Both the position numbers and the translations under genes were made by a program. This document shows, piece after piece, positions 28,597-40,299 of a stretch of DNA of 64,000 nucleotides. Each line of letters begins with the position of its first letter. The first letter of the stretch is position 1. The stretch covers positions 248,001 to 312,000 of the forward strand of contig NZ_CP162100.1 of NCBI RefSeq assembly GCF_040869035.1, given 5' to 3'. A model generated the notes under the pieces. It was not told the origin of the DNA, did not search any database, and worked only from the letters and a program-made list of their open reading frames with translations. This DNA comes from Vibrio sp. NTOU-M3. Lineage in GTDB: Bacteria; Pseudomonadota; Gammaproteobacteria; Enterobacterales; Vibrionaceae.

Positions 28597-29538
28597 ATGT
28601 CTCAGCCATTTTCTATTGCTATTCATGGCGGTGCTGGCACCATCTTACGTGAGCAAATGAGTGAGGAACTTAAACAAGCCATTGTTAATGATCTTACTCG
28701 CTCCGTTGAGGCGGGGCATCAAGTCTTAACACAAGGCGGGGATGCGCTTGATGCGGTTGTCGCGGCAGTGAAAGTGATGGAAGACTCACCTCACTTTAAC
28801 GCAGGCAAAGGCTCAGTGCTGACCAACCGCGAAATGGTTGAAATGGATGCTTCGGTCATGCATGGCAACGGCATGAATGCGGGCGCGGTGGCTGGCGTTC
28901 GTCATATTCGTAATCCGATAACACTGGCCCGAGATGTGATGCTTAACAGTAACCATGTTTTGCTAATTGGTGAAGGAGCAGAAGAGTTTGCTTTCGAACA
29001 TGGGCATGAATACACCGAACAAGATTACTTCTTTACCGAGCGTCGCTACGAACAGCTGCAATCGATGAAAGAGAAAGGCCTATTCGCCCTGTCTGAAGCC
29101 AAGTATCCTGATGATCGTAAACATGGCACTGTCGGCGCGGTAGCATTAGATCAACACGGCAATCTCGCTGCTGCCACCAGTACTGGTGGCGTCACAAATA
29201 AAAAATACGGTCGTGTTGGCGACTCAGCGTTGATTGGTGCAGGTACGGTTGCTGAAAACGGTAACGTGGCGGTTTCGACGACAGGGATGGGGGAGTTCTT
29301 CATCCGAAAAATGGTAGCTGGCGATGTGGCTGCACGAATGCGCTACCTCAATGAAGACATTCAAACCGCGTGTGAGACCGTCATTCAAGGCGAATTGAAA
29401 CAAATGGGCGGTGAAGGTGGACTGATTGCTGTGGATGCTAAGGGCACTATTCATTTTGCTATGAATAGCTCGGGTATGTACCGTGCGGGCATGGATCATT
29501 TGGGGAATTTCAGCGTAAAAATCTATGCTGACGAGTAA
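28597..29538 (+). CDS. iaaA: Isoaspartyl peptidase/L-asparaginase (Ntn hydrolase)
   Basis: This 313-residue protein is of the plant-type asparaginase (IaaA) family. It is autocleaved before the catalytic Thr178 in RKHGTVGAVALD to give alpha and beta chains. GGAGT near the start (residues 11-15), GKGSVLTNREMVEMDASVM, and the late GEGGLIAVD fit the fold. It removes N-terminal beta-aspartyl residues and hydrolyses asparagine. It is separated from slyD and purA by its own intergenic gaps. Confidence 0.9.
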   Translation: MSQPFSIAIHGGAGTILREQMSEELKQAIVNDLTRSVEAGHQVLTQGGDALDAVVAAVKVMEDSPHFNAGKGSVLTNREMVEMDASVMHGNGMNAGAVAGVRHIRNPITLARDVMLNSNHVLLIGEGAEEFAFEHGHEYTEQDYFFTERRYEQLQSMKEKGLFALSEAKYPDDRKHGTVGAVALDQHGNLAAATSTGGVTNKKYGRVGDSALIGAGTVAENGNVAVSTTGMGEFFIRKMVAGDVAARMRYLNEDIQTACETVIQGELKQMGGEGGLIAVDAKGTIHFAMNSSGMYRAGMDHLGNFSVKIYADE

Positions 29539-29654
29539 TCGATAAGATATTTGTTTTTTTATAAAGCATCTTCAGTGAGTTACTTCTGTATTATATTTCT
29601 ATGCTTAAAAAATGACTGCAAGAAATGTGATTCAGTGCTAGAATCCATTTTTAA

Positions 29655-30992
<1,338 letters not shown>

Positions 30993-31012
30993 TGTGATCG
31001 TGTAAGATTTTG

Positions 31013-31041
31013 AAAACCGGCGTTTATCGCCGGTTTTTTTG
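31013..31041 (+). terminator. Terminator after purA
   Basis: AAAACCGGCG and CGCCGGTTTT flank TTTAT, then a further T-run. Confidence 0.93.
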
Positions 31042-31095
31042 TATCTGATGCACAGGGAAGGTGGCAAGTCTTTGCCATAAAGCGGCAAATTTGAT

Positions 31096-31122
31096 TAAAG
31101 TGTTATCACTGTTTGCCGATAT
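31096..31122 (+). promoter_or_regulatory. Sigma-28 (FliA) promoter of motX
   Basis: TAAAGTGT, an 11-base spacer and GCCGATAT match the sigma-28 consensus TAAAGTTT-N11-GCCGATAA closely. It is about 68 bases upstream of the motX start and on the coding strand, so late-class flagellar control of motX is expected. Confidence 0.85.
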
Positions 31123-31189
31123 AGGTATCAAGCCCATTGCCACAATGGTGGCTATACTGTTAGGGCTATCGATGTGAAAGAGTGCCGAT

Positions 31190-31825
31190 ATGAAGCTAAG
31201 GACGATAGCCGCTTCTTTGTGTCTGGTATTGAGCTCGCCATTTATCAAAGCCCAAGCGGCAGAAATTGGCGAGCCTGTGCCCATCTATACAGAAGCTGAG
31301 CTAATTAAATTAATTAATCAGAACAAACATTTAGAACGAGTCAAAGCCGACAGCTGTCAGTTGGTTGAAGATATCGTTGCGCGTGCAACGCGCATTAGCC
31401 TGCCGTCATATGAATTTCTCTATGGAGATATGCTGGCATGGGGCGTCTGCGTTGAGCAAGACGTCGAGTTAGGCTTGTACTACATGGAAAATGCGGCTCA
31501 TCAAGGTCTCCCTGCCGCTTTGGAGCAGCTTGGGCGTTATTACTCCCGAGGCACCTTAGTACAACAAGATAAAGAGCGCGCGATTCCATACTTGCGTGAA
31601 GCTGCCGCGATGGGAAACCTCAATGCTCGTATCCACCTCGCGGAATTATTGCTGCGGGATCATGGTAGTCCATTAGACTATGAAGATGCGTATCGATGGT
31701 TATATAACTCAGTGACGGCCGATCAACGTACTCACAAACGAATTAATATTCTGCGGCAAGGATTAGAGCGTAGAATGCCACAAAACATCATCGCCAGAGC
31801 GAAAAAGCGCGACACATTCTGGTAG
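31190..31825 (+). CDS. motX: Sodium-driven polar flagellar motor protein MotX
   Basis: MotX is a periplasmic protein of the T-ring that, with MotY, holds PomAB stator units in the sodium-driven polar flagellum. The 211-residue protein has a signal peptide (cleaved about AQA, residue 24), then Sel1-like repeats around residues 80-160 (ALEQLGRYYSRGTL and ARIHLAELLLRDHG). The Cys residues at about 48 and 84 could pair. This gene is restricted to sodium-motor bacteria such as vibrios and is one of the best taxonomic markers here. A sigma-28 promoter lies upstream. Confidence 0.92.
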   Translation: MKLRTIAASLCLVLSSPFIKAQAAEIGEPVPIYTEAELIKLINQNKHLERVKADSCQLVEDIVARATRISLPSYEFLYGDMLAWGVCVEQDVELGLYYMENAAHQGLPAALEQLGRYYSRGTLVQQDKERAIPYLREAAAMGNLNARIHLAELLLRDHGSPLDYEDAYRWLYNSVTADQRTHKRINILRQGLERRMPQNIIARAKKRDTFW

Positions 31826-31846
31826 CAATAAACAGTACTCTTTCAC

Positions 31847-31877
31847 ACAAAAAAGCCCGGTTTGACCGGGCTTTTTT
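31847..31877. terminator. Terminator between motX and the amidohydrolase gene
   Basis: AAAAAGCCCGG and CCGGGCTTTTT flank TTTGA; A- and T-tracts on both sides allow termination of both convergent genes. Confidence 0.9.
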
Positions 31878-31881
31878 ATGA

Positions 31882-33291
31882 TTATTGAATCTTCTCTCCA
31901 GATTCGAGAACGGTTTTTCTTACTAAGTCAGTAAAGGCTAGCGCTTCTTGGCGCACTTTTTCTTCATTAATCGTCAGCATGTTGCGATCTTCCATTAAGA
32001 TCTTTCCATCAACAATGGTATGACGTACGTTGGCAGAGTTTGCGGAATAAACCAATGCAGAATAAGGGTTATAGACTGGGATCATGTTAGGCGCTTTAGT
32101 GTCGATAACAATAATATCCGCCAGTTTTCCTGCTTCAAGAGAACCAATCTTATCTTCCATATGCAGTGCTTTTGCTGCGCCCATCGTAGCCATATCGATG
32201 ACCTTTAACGGTGGCATGGCGGCGCGATCGTGATTCACCAGTTTGTGCACTTTTGCCACTTGGTTAAACTCATCAATGGTGCTGAGTGTGTTGCCTGACA
32301 TCGGGCCGTCGGTCCCTAAGCCGATGCGTACGTTTTCGTCATACATTTTTAGTGCAGGTGACACCCCTTTAGCGGATTTAATGTTCGCACTCATATTATG
32401 TGCGACGCCCATATCCGCTTTTTTCACCAATTCAATATCTTGATCATCGACCAAGATCATATGGGCACCCAGTAAGTTTTTATTCAGCGCTCCAATGCTA
32501 TGCATGTATTGAACGGGGGATAACCCATTTGAACGCTCAGCAATTTTGTCTTGCTCACGTTTTGATTCAGCAAGGTGGATCATCACGGGCACTTCTTTCT
32601 CTTGCGAAAGCTTAGCGATTTTCTGCAATGTTTCTGTGGTGTTGGTGTAAGGTGCATGCGGAGCAAAAGCTGGGGTAATACGTGGATGATCTTTATATTG
32701 CTCGATAAATTTCAGTGCATACTGGATACCTTCGTCAGCATTGGCAGCATCGGCTACTGGGAATTTAATCACCGTTTCGCCTAATATGGCCCGCATACCG
32801 ATTTTATCGACCGTCTTTGCTACTTCATCCTCAAAATAATACATGTCTGCATAAGTGGTGACGCCCCCTTTAACCATCTCAACATTGCCAAGATTGGCAC
32901 CGATGCGCACCATATCACGGGAAACGAGCTTTGATTCTAATGGGAAAATATAACGATGAAGCCGGTCTGGCACATCATCGCCTAAAGAGCGAAACACCGT
33001 CATAGAAACGTGAGTATGTGTATTAATAAGTCCTGGCATCACGATGTCACCATCGACATCCAGAACTTTATCTGCGCGATATTGTGTTGCGAGAGAATCA
33101 TCACCGACGGCGATGATTTTATTCCCTTTCACCACAACTGTCCCACTTTCATAAACGGCTTTGTTGGCGTCCATGGTTAGGATGGTGGCATCAGTAATGA
33201 TGAGGTCAACAGGTTTAGCAGCATGACTTGCGTAGGAAAATACGCTGATACCCGCAAGCAGACAGGCAAGCAGTGAACGTTTTGTATTCAT
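31882..33291 (-). CDS. Exported amidohydrolase (S-adenosylhomocysteine/adenosine deaminase-like)
   Basis: This 469-residue protein has a signal peptide (MNTKRSLLACLLAG, cleaved after HAA near residue 25) and then a complete metal-dependent amidohydrolase. Metal-binding HTHVS lies at about 92, and HLAES (around residues 240-245), HNMSANIKSAKG and GTDGP (around 318) are the active-site segments of the MtaD/SsnA/Trz-type family that deaminates adenosine, methylthioadenosine, SAH or triazines. Most of these are cytosolic, so an exported copy is unusual. A palindrome matching the PurR core lies 64 bases upstream. Exact substrate unknown. Confidence 0.85.
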   Translation of the reverse strand: MNTKRSLLACLLAGISVFSYASHAAKPVDLIITDATILTMDANKAVYESGTVVVKGNKIIAVGDDSLATQYRADKVLDVDGDIVMPGLINTHTHVSMTVFRSLGDDVPDRLHRYIFPLESKLVSRDMVRIGANLGNVEMVKGGVTTYADMYYFEDEVAKTVDKIGMRAILGETVIKFPVADAANADEGIQYALKFIEQYKDHPRITPAFAPHAPYTNTTETLQKIAKLSQEKEVPVMIHLAESKREQDKIAERSNGLSPVQYMHSIGALNKNLLGAHMILVDDQDIELVKKADMGVAHNMSANIKSAKGVSPALKMYDENVRIGLGTDGPMSGNTLSTIDEFNQVAKVHKLVNHDRAAMPPLKVIDMATMGAAKALHMEDKIGSLEAGKLADIIVIDTKAPNMIPVYNPYSALVYSANSANVRHTIVDGKILMEDRNMLTINEEKVRQEALAFTDLVRKTVLESGEKIQ

Positions 33292-33354
33292 AAAAATACC
33301 CTTAGAACAGGAAAGGATTTATCAAGGCGAATCTTATGCATCGCACGTTAATTT

Positions 33355-33366
33355 GCAAACGTTTGC
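33355..33366. promoter_or_regulatory. PurR-box-like palindrome upstream of the amidohydrolase gene
   Basis: GCAAACGTTTGC is a perfect 12-bp palindrome equal to the core of the PurR operator (ACGCAAACGTTTGCGT). It lies 64 bases upstream of the exported amidohydrolase, in the 243-base gap shared with rnr, and may control either gene. LacI-family relatives recognise similar palindromes, so PurR is not proven. Confidence 0.6.
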
Positions 33367-33540
33367 CAACTCATTCGTTTGAGATTGTGATCTCTACCTA
33401 ATCCAACACAGAGTCTCTTTCGTTTGCTAAGTTATGAAAAATAAAAAGCAAAATGGCGAATTTCCTCTTGTGATGCTGTAGCTTCTTAGGGGAGTCGGAT
33501 ATACTTGCTTTAAACCCTTCTTTGCTAAGTAGGCATGCCT

Positions 33541-35994
33541 ATGTCAGACAATATCTCGAACGATCCATTTGCGGATCGCGAATCTCAGAACTACGAAAAC
33601 CCAATTCCAAACCGGGAGTTTATCCTTGAATTTTTGGAGCATGCGGGTGTGCCGATGAATCGTAATGATTTGTTTGAAGCGCTGCAGCTTAAAGGAGAAG
33701 ATCAATATGAAGGATTACGCCGTCGCTTAAGAGCTATGGAGCGTGATGGTCAGTTGGTGTTTACTCGTCGTCAGTGCTACGCGTTGCCTGAAAAACTTGA
33801 GATGGTCAAAGGCTATGTGATTGGTCACAAAGATGGGCATGGCTGGGTTCGTCCTGAAGGAAGTGTCGGCAAAGATAATGACATCGTGCTACCACACCAC
33901 CAAATGAAGAACATCATTCATGGTGATTTTGTTTTGGTTCAACCAACAGATAACTCCAAACGTGGCCGTAAGGAAGGGCGTCTGGTTCGCGTATTGGAGG
34001 AACGTCAAACTCAAATCGTTGGTCGATTCTTTATGGAATATGGTTATTCGTACGTGGTTGCGGATGACTCACGTATTGCTCACGATATTTTGATCCCAAA
34101 TGACCTACGTGCCGGTGCCCGCATGGGTAACGTTGTTGTTATAGAGATCACTGATCGTGGTTCTCGTTCGCGCGGCATGATGGGGAAAGTGGTTGAAGTG
34201 CTAGGTGAAAACATGGCGCCGGGCATGGAAACGCAAATTGCTATCCGCACGCATCAGATCCCACACGAATGGCCTGAAGAAGTTGAACAACAAATCTCCG
34301 GACTGGGTGAAGAGGTTCCGGAAGAGGCGAAAGTTGGCCGAGTGGATCTGCGAGCGTTACCTTTGGTGACGATCGATGGTGAAGATGCGCGAGATTTTGA
34401 TGACGCGGTTTATTGTGAAGCGAAGAAGAGTGGTGGTTGGCGTTTATGGGTTGCGATTGCTGATGTCAGTTACTACGTACGCCCTGATTCAGCGTTAGAC
34501 AAAGAAGCCATTAACCGTGGTAACTCGGTGTACTTCCCGTCTCAAGTCGTTCCAATGCTACCGGAAGTGCTCTCCAATGGTTTGTGTTCACTCAACCCAC
34601 AAGTGGATCGCTTGTGCATGGTATGTGAAATGACCATTTCTGATAGCGGTAAGCTTTCAGGGTACAAACACTACGAAGCGGTCATGAATTCTCATGCGCG
34701 CCTGACCTACAATAAGGTCAATGCGATTTTAGAAGGGGATGCAGAGTTACGTGATCGTTATGAGCCGTTAATCCCTCACTTGGAAGAACTGCACAACATG
34801 TACAAGGTGCTCAAACATGCTCGTGATCACCGTGGAGCGATCGAGTTTGAGACCGTTGAGACGAAGTTCATTTTCAATGCGGAACGTAAGATAGACCGCA
34901 TTGAGCCTGTGATCCGTAATGATGCACACAAGATCATTGAAGAATGTATGATTCTGGCGAACATTGCGTCTGCATCCTTGGTCGAGAAAGCCAAAGAGCC
35001 AGCATTATATCGTATTCACGAATCTCCGGGTGAAGAACGCTTAATGGGCTTCCGTGACTTTTTAGGCGAGTTAGGCCTAGATCTAAAAGGCGGGTTGGAG
35101 CCTTCACCAACCGACTATGCCGACTTAGTAAAACAAATTGCCGAGCGTCAGGATAAAGAGCTGATTCAGACAATGCTGCTGCGCTCGATGAAGCAAGCGG
35201 TGTATAACGCAGACAATTGTGGCCACTTTGGCTTGGCACTAAAGCGTTATGCACACTTTACGTCTCCGATCCGTCGCTACCCAGACTTACTGTTGCACCG
35301 TGCGATTAAATACTTAATTGCAAAAGAAGAAGGGCGCAATCAAGATCGTTGGACGCCGACTGGTGGCTATCATTACTCGTTTGATGATATGGACTTTTAT
35401 GGTGAACAATGTTCGATGACAGAGCGTCGTGCCGATGACGCAACACGTGAAGTGGCGGATTGGCTCAAGTGCGAATACATGCAAGATCACGTTGGTGAAG
35501 TGCTTGATGGCGTGATTGCCAATGTCACCAGTTTTGGCTTCTTCGTCCGCTTAAGTGAGCTGCATATTGATGGTTTGGTACATATTTCAACACTTGCGAA
35601 TGACTATTATCAATTTGATCCGATAGGTCAAAGACTTATCGGTGAAAGCTTCGGCGCAATTTATCGTTTAGGTGATGCGGTCAAAGTAAAAGTGCTGTCG
35701 GTGAACTTAAACGATAAGCAAATTGACTTTGAATTAGTCGAAACAAGTCGTAAGCTACGCGGCAAAGGAAAAACTGCTAAGAAACGCGCGGCTGAAGCAA
35801 TGAAGAAAGCCAAATTGAAAAAGCGCACAGCAGAGAAAGGGCGCCGTTCGGAAGGTAAGGCGAAGCCAATGGTAGAGCCAACCAAACGACCTGATGGTTC
35901 AAGTGACCCTAGCGCCAGTAAAAAGAACAAATCAGACAAGGCTCGAAAGAAAAAGCCGCGCAATAAAAGCAAAGCGCGCGCTAAGAAAGCCTAA
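33541..35994 (+). CDS. rnr: Ribonuclease R
   Basis: RNase R is the processive 3'-5' exoribonuclease that degrades structured RNA. I chose ATG 33541 because AAGTAGG sits at correct spacing; ATG 33535 is too near. The 817-residue protein has an N-terminal winged-helix (about 25-85), two cold-shock domains (about 90-260), the RNB catalytic domain (about 275-600, with [14 protein letters not shown] holding the metal Asp residues), an S1 domain (about 655-735) and a very basic Lys/Arg/Ala tail (740 onward) typical of the enzyme. rlmB follows after 20 bases and is probably co-transcribed. Confidence 0.96.
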   Translation: MSDNISNDPFADRESQNYENPIPNREFILEFLEHAGVPMNRNDLFEALQLKGEDQYEGLRRRLRAMERDGQLVFTRRQCYALPEKLEMVKGYVIGHKDGHGWVRPEGSVGKDNDIVLPHHQMKNIIHGDFVLVQPTDNSKRGRKEGRLVRVLEERQTQIVGRFFMEYGYSYVVADDSRIAHDILIPNDLRAGARMGNVVVIEITDRGSRSRGMMGKVVEVLGENMAPGMETQIAIRTHQIPHEWPEEVEQQISGLGEEVPEEAKVGRVDLRALPLVTIDGEDARDFDDAVYCEAKKSGGWRLWVAIADVSYYVRPDSALDKEAINRGNSVYFPSQVVPMLPEVLSNGLCSLNPQVDRLCMVCEMTISDSGKLSGYKHYEAVMNSHARLTYNKVNAILEGDAELRDRYEPLIPHLEELHNMYKVLKHARDHRGAIEFETVETKFIFNAERKIDRIEPVIRNDAHKIIEECMILANIASASLVEKAKEPALYRIHESPGEERLMGFRDFLGELGLDLKGGLEPSPTDYADLVKQIAERQDKELIQTMLLRSMKQAVYNADNCGHFGLALKRYAHFTSPIRRYPDLLLHRAIKYLIAKEEGRNQDRWTPTGGYHYSFDDMDFYGEQCSMTERRADDATREVADWLKCEYMQDHVGEVLDGVIANVTSFGFFVRLSELHIDGLVHISTLANDYYQFDPIGQRLIGESFGAIYRLGDAVKVKVLSVNLNDKQIDFELVETSRKLRGKGKTAKKRAAEAMKKAKLKKRTAEKGRRSEGKAKPMVEPTKRPDGSSDPSASKKNKSDKARKKKPRNKSKARAKKA

Positions 35995-36014
35995 AGCGAT
36001 AAAGTGGAATAACC

Positions 36015-36752
36015 ATGAGTAACGAATTTATTTACGGCATCCATGCTGTAAAAGCTGTTTTGGCTAAAGAGCCGGAACGTTTTATTGAAGCGTTTGTATT
36101 GAAAGGCCGTCAAGATGATCGTTTGATGCCGATCCTGAATGAACTGCAAATGGTTGGTGTTTCAATCCAACAGATGGGCCGTAAGGCGCTGGATGACAAA
36201 GCTCGCGGAGCTAATCATCAAGGTGTGATTGCACGTGTGAAACCAGCAAAACAGCTGAATGAGAATGATCTGGATGACATTCTAGCGCAGCATGAAACAC
36301 CACTACTGCTGGTGCTGGATGGTGTGACTGACCCGCATAACCTTGGTGCTTGTTTACGTAATGCCGATGCTGCGGGTGTGGCGGCAGTGATTGTACCGAA
36401 AGATAAATCGGCGGCGATGAATGCAACCGTGAGTAAGGTAGCGTGCGGTGCAGCGGAAACCGTACCATTGGTTCGTGTGACCAACCTAGCGCGTACGATG
36501 CGCGCACTGCAAGAGCAGGGCATTTGGTTTGTCGGAACCGCTGGTGAAGCAACTCATGACATTTACCAAGCGAAACTGACAGGGCCGCTAGCGGTTGTGA
36601 TGGGGGCTGAAGGTGATGGTATGCGTCGTTTAACCCGTGAAACTTGCGATGATTTAATCAAGATCCCAATGGCTGGTACTGTATCAAGTTTAAATGTGTC
36701 GGTTGCTTCCGGCATTTGCTTGTTTGAAGCCGTTCGCCAACGTGCTTTATAA
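36015..36752 (+). CDS. rlmB: 23S rRNA (guanosine-2'-O-)-methyltransferase RlmB
   Basis: RlmB methylates G2251 of 23S rRNA (E. coli numbering) using SAM. The 245-residue SPOUT (TrmH-type) enzyme has an N-terminal substrate-binding domain (about 1-75), then the knot domain: [19 protein letters not shown] near residue 98, [18 protein letters not shown] near 198, and [19 protein letters not shown] near the end. It directly follows rnr, as in E. coli and V. cholerae. Confidence 0.95.
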   Translation: MSNEFIYGIHAVKAVLAKEPERFIEAFVLKGRQDDRLMPILNELQMVGVSIQQMGRKALDDKARGANHQGVIARVKPAKQLNENDLDDILAQHETPLLLVLDGVTDPHNLGACLRNADAAGVAAVIVPKDKSAAMNATVSKVACGAAETVPLVRVTNLARTMRALQEQGIWFVGTAGEATHDIYQAKLTGPLAVVMGAEGDGMRRLTRETCDDLIKIPMAGTVSSLNVSVASGICLFEAVRQRAL

Positions 36753-36790
36753 AGCCGTTATGCGCTCTGGGTAGATTTGAGGATAGAAGT

Positions 36791-37144
36791 ATGAAATATG
36801 CCCCAATCAAAGAGGAAATCACGTTTGATGATTTCTCAAAAGTTGATATTCGTGTCGGTCTAATCGTTGAAGTTTCTGAAGTGGCAAAATCAGACAAGCT
36901 TATGAAGCTGACAGTAGACTTTGGTGATCATCAGCGCTCTATTTTGGCTGGTATAAAACAAGAGCGTGAAAACCCCAAAGAAATTGAAGGCAAACAAGCT
37001 TTGTTTGTAGTCAATTTGCCCGAAAGAAAAATGGCAGGTGAAGTGTCTCAAGGTATGTTATTCGACATTGGTTATGAAGATAAATTGCAACCATGTCTCG
37101 CTTGTCCAGAAACAGAAATGCCTAACGGTGCCAGAGCAGGATAA
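36791..37144 (+). CDS. tRNA-binding-domain protein (CsaA/YgjH-like)
   Basis: The 117-residue protein is a stand-alone EMAPII-type OB-fold tRNA-binding domain. Markers are FSKVDIRVGLIVEV near residue 15, KLMKLTVDFGDHQRSILAGI near 40, and the late GMLFDIG. It resembles Trbp111, CsaA and YgjH, which bind tRNA and may act as chaperones or synthetase helpers. AGGA precedes the ATG by several bases. A conserved CPET segment close to the C-terminus is worth noting. It shares a bidirectional terminator with envC. Confidence 0.85.
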   Translation: MKYAPIKEEITFDDFSKVDIRVGLIVEVSEVAKSDKLMKLTVDFGDHQRSILAGIKQERENPKEIEGKQALFVVNLPERKMAGEVSQGMLFDIGYEDKLQPCLACPETEMPNGARAG

Positions 37145-37170
37145 TATGCATAACAAGCAGTTTAAGTATT

Positions 37171-37198
37171 AAAAAAGGAGCCCCATGGCTCCTTTTTT
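37171..37198. terminator. Bidirectional terminator between the tRNA-binding protein gene and envC
   Basis: AAAAAAGGAGCC and GGCTCCTTTTTT form a 12-bp stem around CCAT with T-runs on both strands. Confidence 0.93.
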
Positions 37199-37209
37199 GT
37201 TGTGTTCAA

Positions 37210-38358
37210 TTAGCGGGTTAACCACTGTTTAGGGTTTTGAGTTCGGCTATTGCGGCGGATTTCAAAATACAAAGAAGGTCGAGCTTGGCCACCGGTGTCT
37301 CCAGCAAAAGCGATCGTTTCGCCTGCGACAACTTTGTCTCCTTCTTTTTTGGTTAAGCTTTGGTTAAAGCCATACAGCGTCATATCCCCTTTACCGTGAT
37401 CCAGCAATACAACAAGGCCATAACCACGGAGGTAGTCAGCAAAGACCACTTTCCCGGAATAGACCGCCTTGATTGGTTGACCGTAGTTGGCGTTAATGAC
37501 GATACCTTTCCAGTTAATTTGACCTGTTTGACGTGTGCCATAGCTATGTAAAATACGGCCTTTCACTGGCCAAGGCAGTTTGCCTTTGTGGCGTGCTAAT
37601 CCATTCATCGGTACCGCATTGCGCTTTGCCGCTGCGGCTTTTGCAGCTTTAGCAATTTCAGCTTTTAGGCGCGTTTCGTTGCGGCGCAGCTCCGACAGAT
37701 ACACTTTATCGTTGGAGATGCTTTTCTTGATCTTACCGACGGTTTGTTTTCGCTGGGACTGGGTTTTGGCCAATTGATCGCGTTTGGTGGTCTGCTGGGT
37801 TAGCAGCTTATCAATTTGCGCTTTCTCTAATTCCAGTTGGTTGCGGCTGTTATCCAGTTCTCTAACGGTATTTTCTAGTTCATCAATAGCTTGTGCACGC
37901 TGTTTAGCAAGGTGCTGAAAATACTGGCTAATACGATCATCTTCAACGCCGTTATTCAACATCTGTGTCGGTGCTTTCGCGCGTTTGGTGACGTAATAGG
38001 TTTTTAATAGCTCGGCTAAGTTGTCACTTTGGGTTTGTTTCTGCTCTTCTAATTGACGCACCTTGCCAGAAAGTTTGTTGATGTTGGCATTGGTACGAGC
38101 AAGATCGGACTTAGTCTCGCGAATGTCTTTCTCAATTCCATTGATATTCAGTTCATGTTTGCGTAGAGACTTTTGTAACTCATCCAGCTTCTTTTGTTGT
38201 GTACCAAGTGACTGAGTTTGACGAGAGATTTCACCTTTCACTCCTTTAAGTTCATTCGGGGAGGCCGCATGGCTATATGGAATGACAGAACAGGCGCTAA
38301 GCAGAATAAAAGTAGTAACAAGCCGTTTTAAGCGCTGCGGGGTTCTGTGGTGTGCCAT
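37210..38358 (-). CDS. envC: Murein hydrolase activator EnvC
   Basis: EnvC is a periplasmic, FtsEX-linked activator of cell-separation amidases. The 382-residue protein has a signal peptide (to about SHA, residue 31), a long coiled coil (about 35-240), and a C-terminal degenerate LytM (M23) domain (about 265-382). The family's catalytic His is lost, LYFEIRR replacing LHFE, so it should activate amidases and not cleave murein. Its partner amidase AmiB is in this window (52216). It lies downstream of gpmM, with a terminator between. Confidence 0.92.
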   Translation of the reverse strand: MAHHRTPQRLKRLVTTFILLSACSVIPYSHAASPNELKGVKGEISRQTQSLGTQQKKLDELQKSLRKHELNINGIEKDIRETKSDLARTNANINKLSGKVRQLEEQKQTQSDNLAELLKTYYVTKRAKAPTQMLNNGVEDDRISQYFQHLAKQRAQAIDELENTVRELDNSRNQLELEKAQIDKLLTQQTTKRDQLAKTQSQRKQTVGKIKKSISNDKVYLSELRRNETRLKAEIAKAAKAAAAKRNAVPMNGLARHKGKLPWPVKGRILHSYGTRQTGQINWKGIVINANYGQPIKAVYSGKVVFADYLRGYGLVVLLDHGKGDMTLYGFNQSLTKKEGDKVVAGETIAFAGDTGGQARPSLYFEIRRNSRTQNPKQWLTR

Positions 38359-38458
38359 TGTGGGAAATCTATCCTAACTAATTGAGAGACAGCCAGTATA
38401 CCCAAAGAAAATCGGTGGAAGAAAGAGTATTGTAAAAACTTGAGGCTTGAGAGAAACA

Positions 38459-38488
38459 AAAACGCCCAAGCATCTGCTTGGGTGTTTT
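38459..38488 (-). terminator. Terminator after gpmM
   Basis: AACGCCCAAGCA pairs with TGCTTGGGTGTT around TC (one G-U). On the minus strand it ends in a T-run, placed 17 bases after the gpmM stop. Confidence 0.85.
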
Positions 38489-38504
38489 AAAATCGATAAA
38501 TCGA

Positions 38505-40037
38505 TTACTTAACTAGTACTTCACCTGTCATTTCTGCTGGGATCTCTAGACCAGTTAGAGACAGCATAGTTGGTGCTAGATCAGACAGTTTACCGCCTTC
38601 TTTGAACTCAACGTCTTTGTCACCAACGTAGATTAGCGGTACTGGCAGGTTCGTGTGAGCCGTGTGAGTGCCACCTGTTTCTGGGTCTACCATCATCTCT
38701 GCGTTACCGTGGTCAGCCGTGATCAGCATTTGACCGCCCACTTCTTCGATTGCTGCAACAATTTTAGCCACACAGCCGTCGATTGCTTCGATAGCTTGCT
38801 CTGCTGCTTCGTAAACGCCAGTGTGACCAACCATATCTGGGTTCGGGTAGTTACAGATGATAGTGTCGTACTTACCAGACTTGATTGCAGCAACCATTTT
38901 CTCAGTTAGTTCTTCAGAGCTCATCTCTGGCTGTAGGTCGTAAGTTGCTACTTTTGGAGAAGCAACAAGCTGACGCTCTTCGCCTTCAAATTCGTTCTCA
39001 ACACCACCGTTGAAGAAGAAAGTTACGTGCGCGTATTTCTCAGTTTCAGAGATACGTAGCTGAGTTTGACCTTGCTTAGATAGCCACTCACCGTATGTGT
39101 TCTCTAGCGATGCTGGTGGGAATGCGATTGCTAGTGGGATGTCAGCCGCGTATTGCGTTAGCATCACGAAGTTGATTGCTGGGAATACAGCGCGCTCGAA
39201 GCCGTCGAATGCAGGTACGAAAGTACGTGTGATTTGACGAGCACGGTCAGCACGGTAGTTCATGAAGATCACTGCATCGCCGTCTGCGATGACTGCATCT
39301 TCTTGACCTTCAGCTTTAATTGCTGTCGCTTTAACAAACTCATCGTTTTCATCACGAGCGTAAGCTGCTTCTAGACCTGCTACTGCTGAGTCGAATGTGA
39401 ATTCTGCTTTAGCTTGAGTTAGAAGATCGTAAGCAACTTGAACGCGATCCCAGTTGTTATCACGGTCCATTGCGTAGTAACGGCCAACTAGAGAAGCCAC
39501 ACGACCTTTGCCTAGTTTAGCGAATAGCTCGTCGAAGCGTTTTAGCGAGTTCTCTGCGCTGCGTGGTGGTGTGTCACGGCCGTCTAGGAAGCAGTGTAGG
39601 TAAATCTTCTCTGCACCACGAGCTGCCGCCATTTCAACGGCTGCATAGATGTGGTCTTCGTGAGAGTGTACGCCACCTGGAGACATAAGACCCATGATGT
39701 GAACCGCTTTTTCTGCTTTCACAGCAGCGTCGATTGCTTCTACTAGCGCTGGAGTTTCTACAAACTCACCGTCAGCGATAGATTTAGTGATACGAGTTAG
39801 GTCTTGGTATACAACACGGCCAGCGCCGATGTTTGTGTGGCCAACTTCAGAGTTACCCATTTGACCGTCAGGTAGGCCAACATCCATGCCAGAAGCAGAG
39901 ATTAGAGTGTTTGGTTTGTTAGCAAACAGGCTATCAAGGAATGGAGTTTTTGCGTTTGCGATTGCGTTGCTTGCTGTATCTTCACGGTGACCGTAACCGT
40001 CAAGAATAACTAGAGCCATAGGCTTCTTAGCTGACAT
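38505..40037 (-). CDS. gpmM: Cofactor-independent phosphoglycerate mutase
   Basis: This enzyme interconverts 3- and 2-phosphoglycerate in glycolysis without 2,3-BPG, using two Mn ions. The 510-residue length is typical. [12 protein letters not shown] begins the metallo-hydrolase domain, [15 protein letters not shown] near residues 58-72 holds the catalytic Ser, and [10 protein letters not shown] near 442 has metal ligands. Codon use is strongly optimised like purA, as expected for a glycolytic enzyme. In E. coli gpmM also lies beside envC. Confidence 0.95.
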   Translation of the reverse strand: MSAKKPMALVILDGYGHREDTASNAIANAKTPFLDSLFANKPNTLISASGMDVGLPDGQMGNSEVGHTNIGAGRVVYQDLTRITKSIADGEFVETPALVEAIDAAVKAEKAVHIMGLMSPGGVHSHEDHIYAAVEMAAARGAEKIYLHCFLDGRDTPPRSAENSLKRFDELFAKLGKGRVASLVGRYYAMDRDNNWDRVQVAYDLLTQAKAEFTFDSAVAGLEAAYARDENDEFVKATAIKAEGQEDAVIADGDAVIFMNYRADRARQITRTFVPAFDGFERAVFPAINFVMLTQYAADIPLAIAFPPASLENTYGEWLSKQGQTQLRISETEKYAHVTFFFNGGVENEFEGEERQLVASPKVATYDLQPEMSSEELTEKMVAAIKSGKYDTIICNYPNPDMVGHTGVYEAAEQAIEAIDGCVAKIVAAIEEVGGQMLITADHGNAEMMVDPETGGTHTAHTNLPVPLIYVGDKDVEFKEGGKLSDLAPTMLSLTGLEIPAEMTGEVLVK

Positions 40038-40299
40038 AGTAATAACCTCGTCAAATTTTTAAGTAACTGTCGGTCTGAGCGACCTTGAAACAAAACTAGC
40101 GTAATTTTACTACACTTTTTAACCAAAACTGTAGGTTAAGATCAAATATTGTTTGCGATTTATTGTTGCAATCTTTCATATTGAAACGCCAATAAATCCT
40201 AGTTTAGCGCCATTACCGACAATGATTTGCTTTGTTAACTTCATTCTTATCAAAGTGACAGCACAATGAAAGTCGGAATTAACTATTAAATTAATTGCT

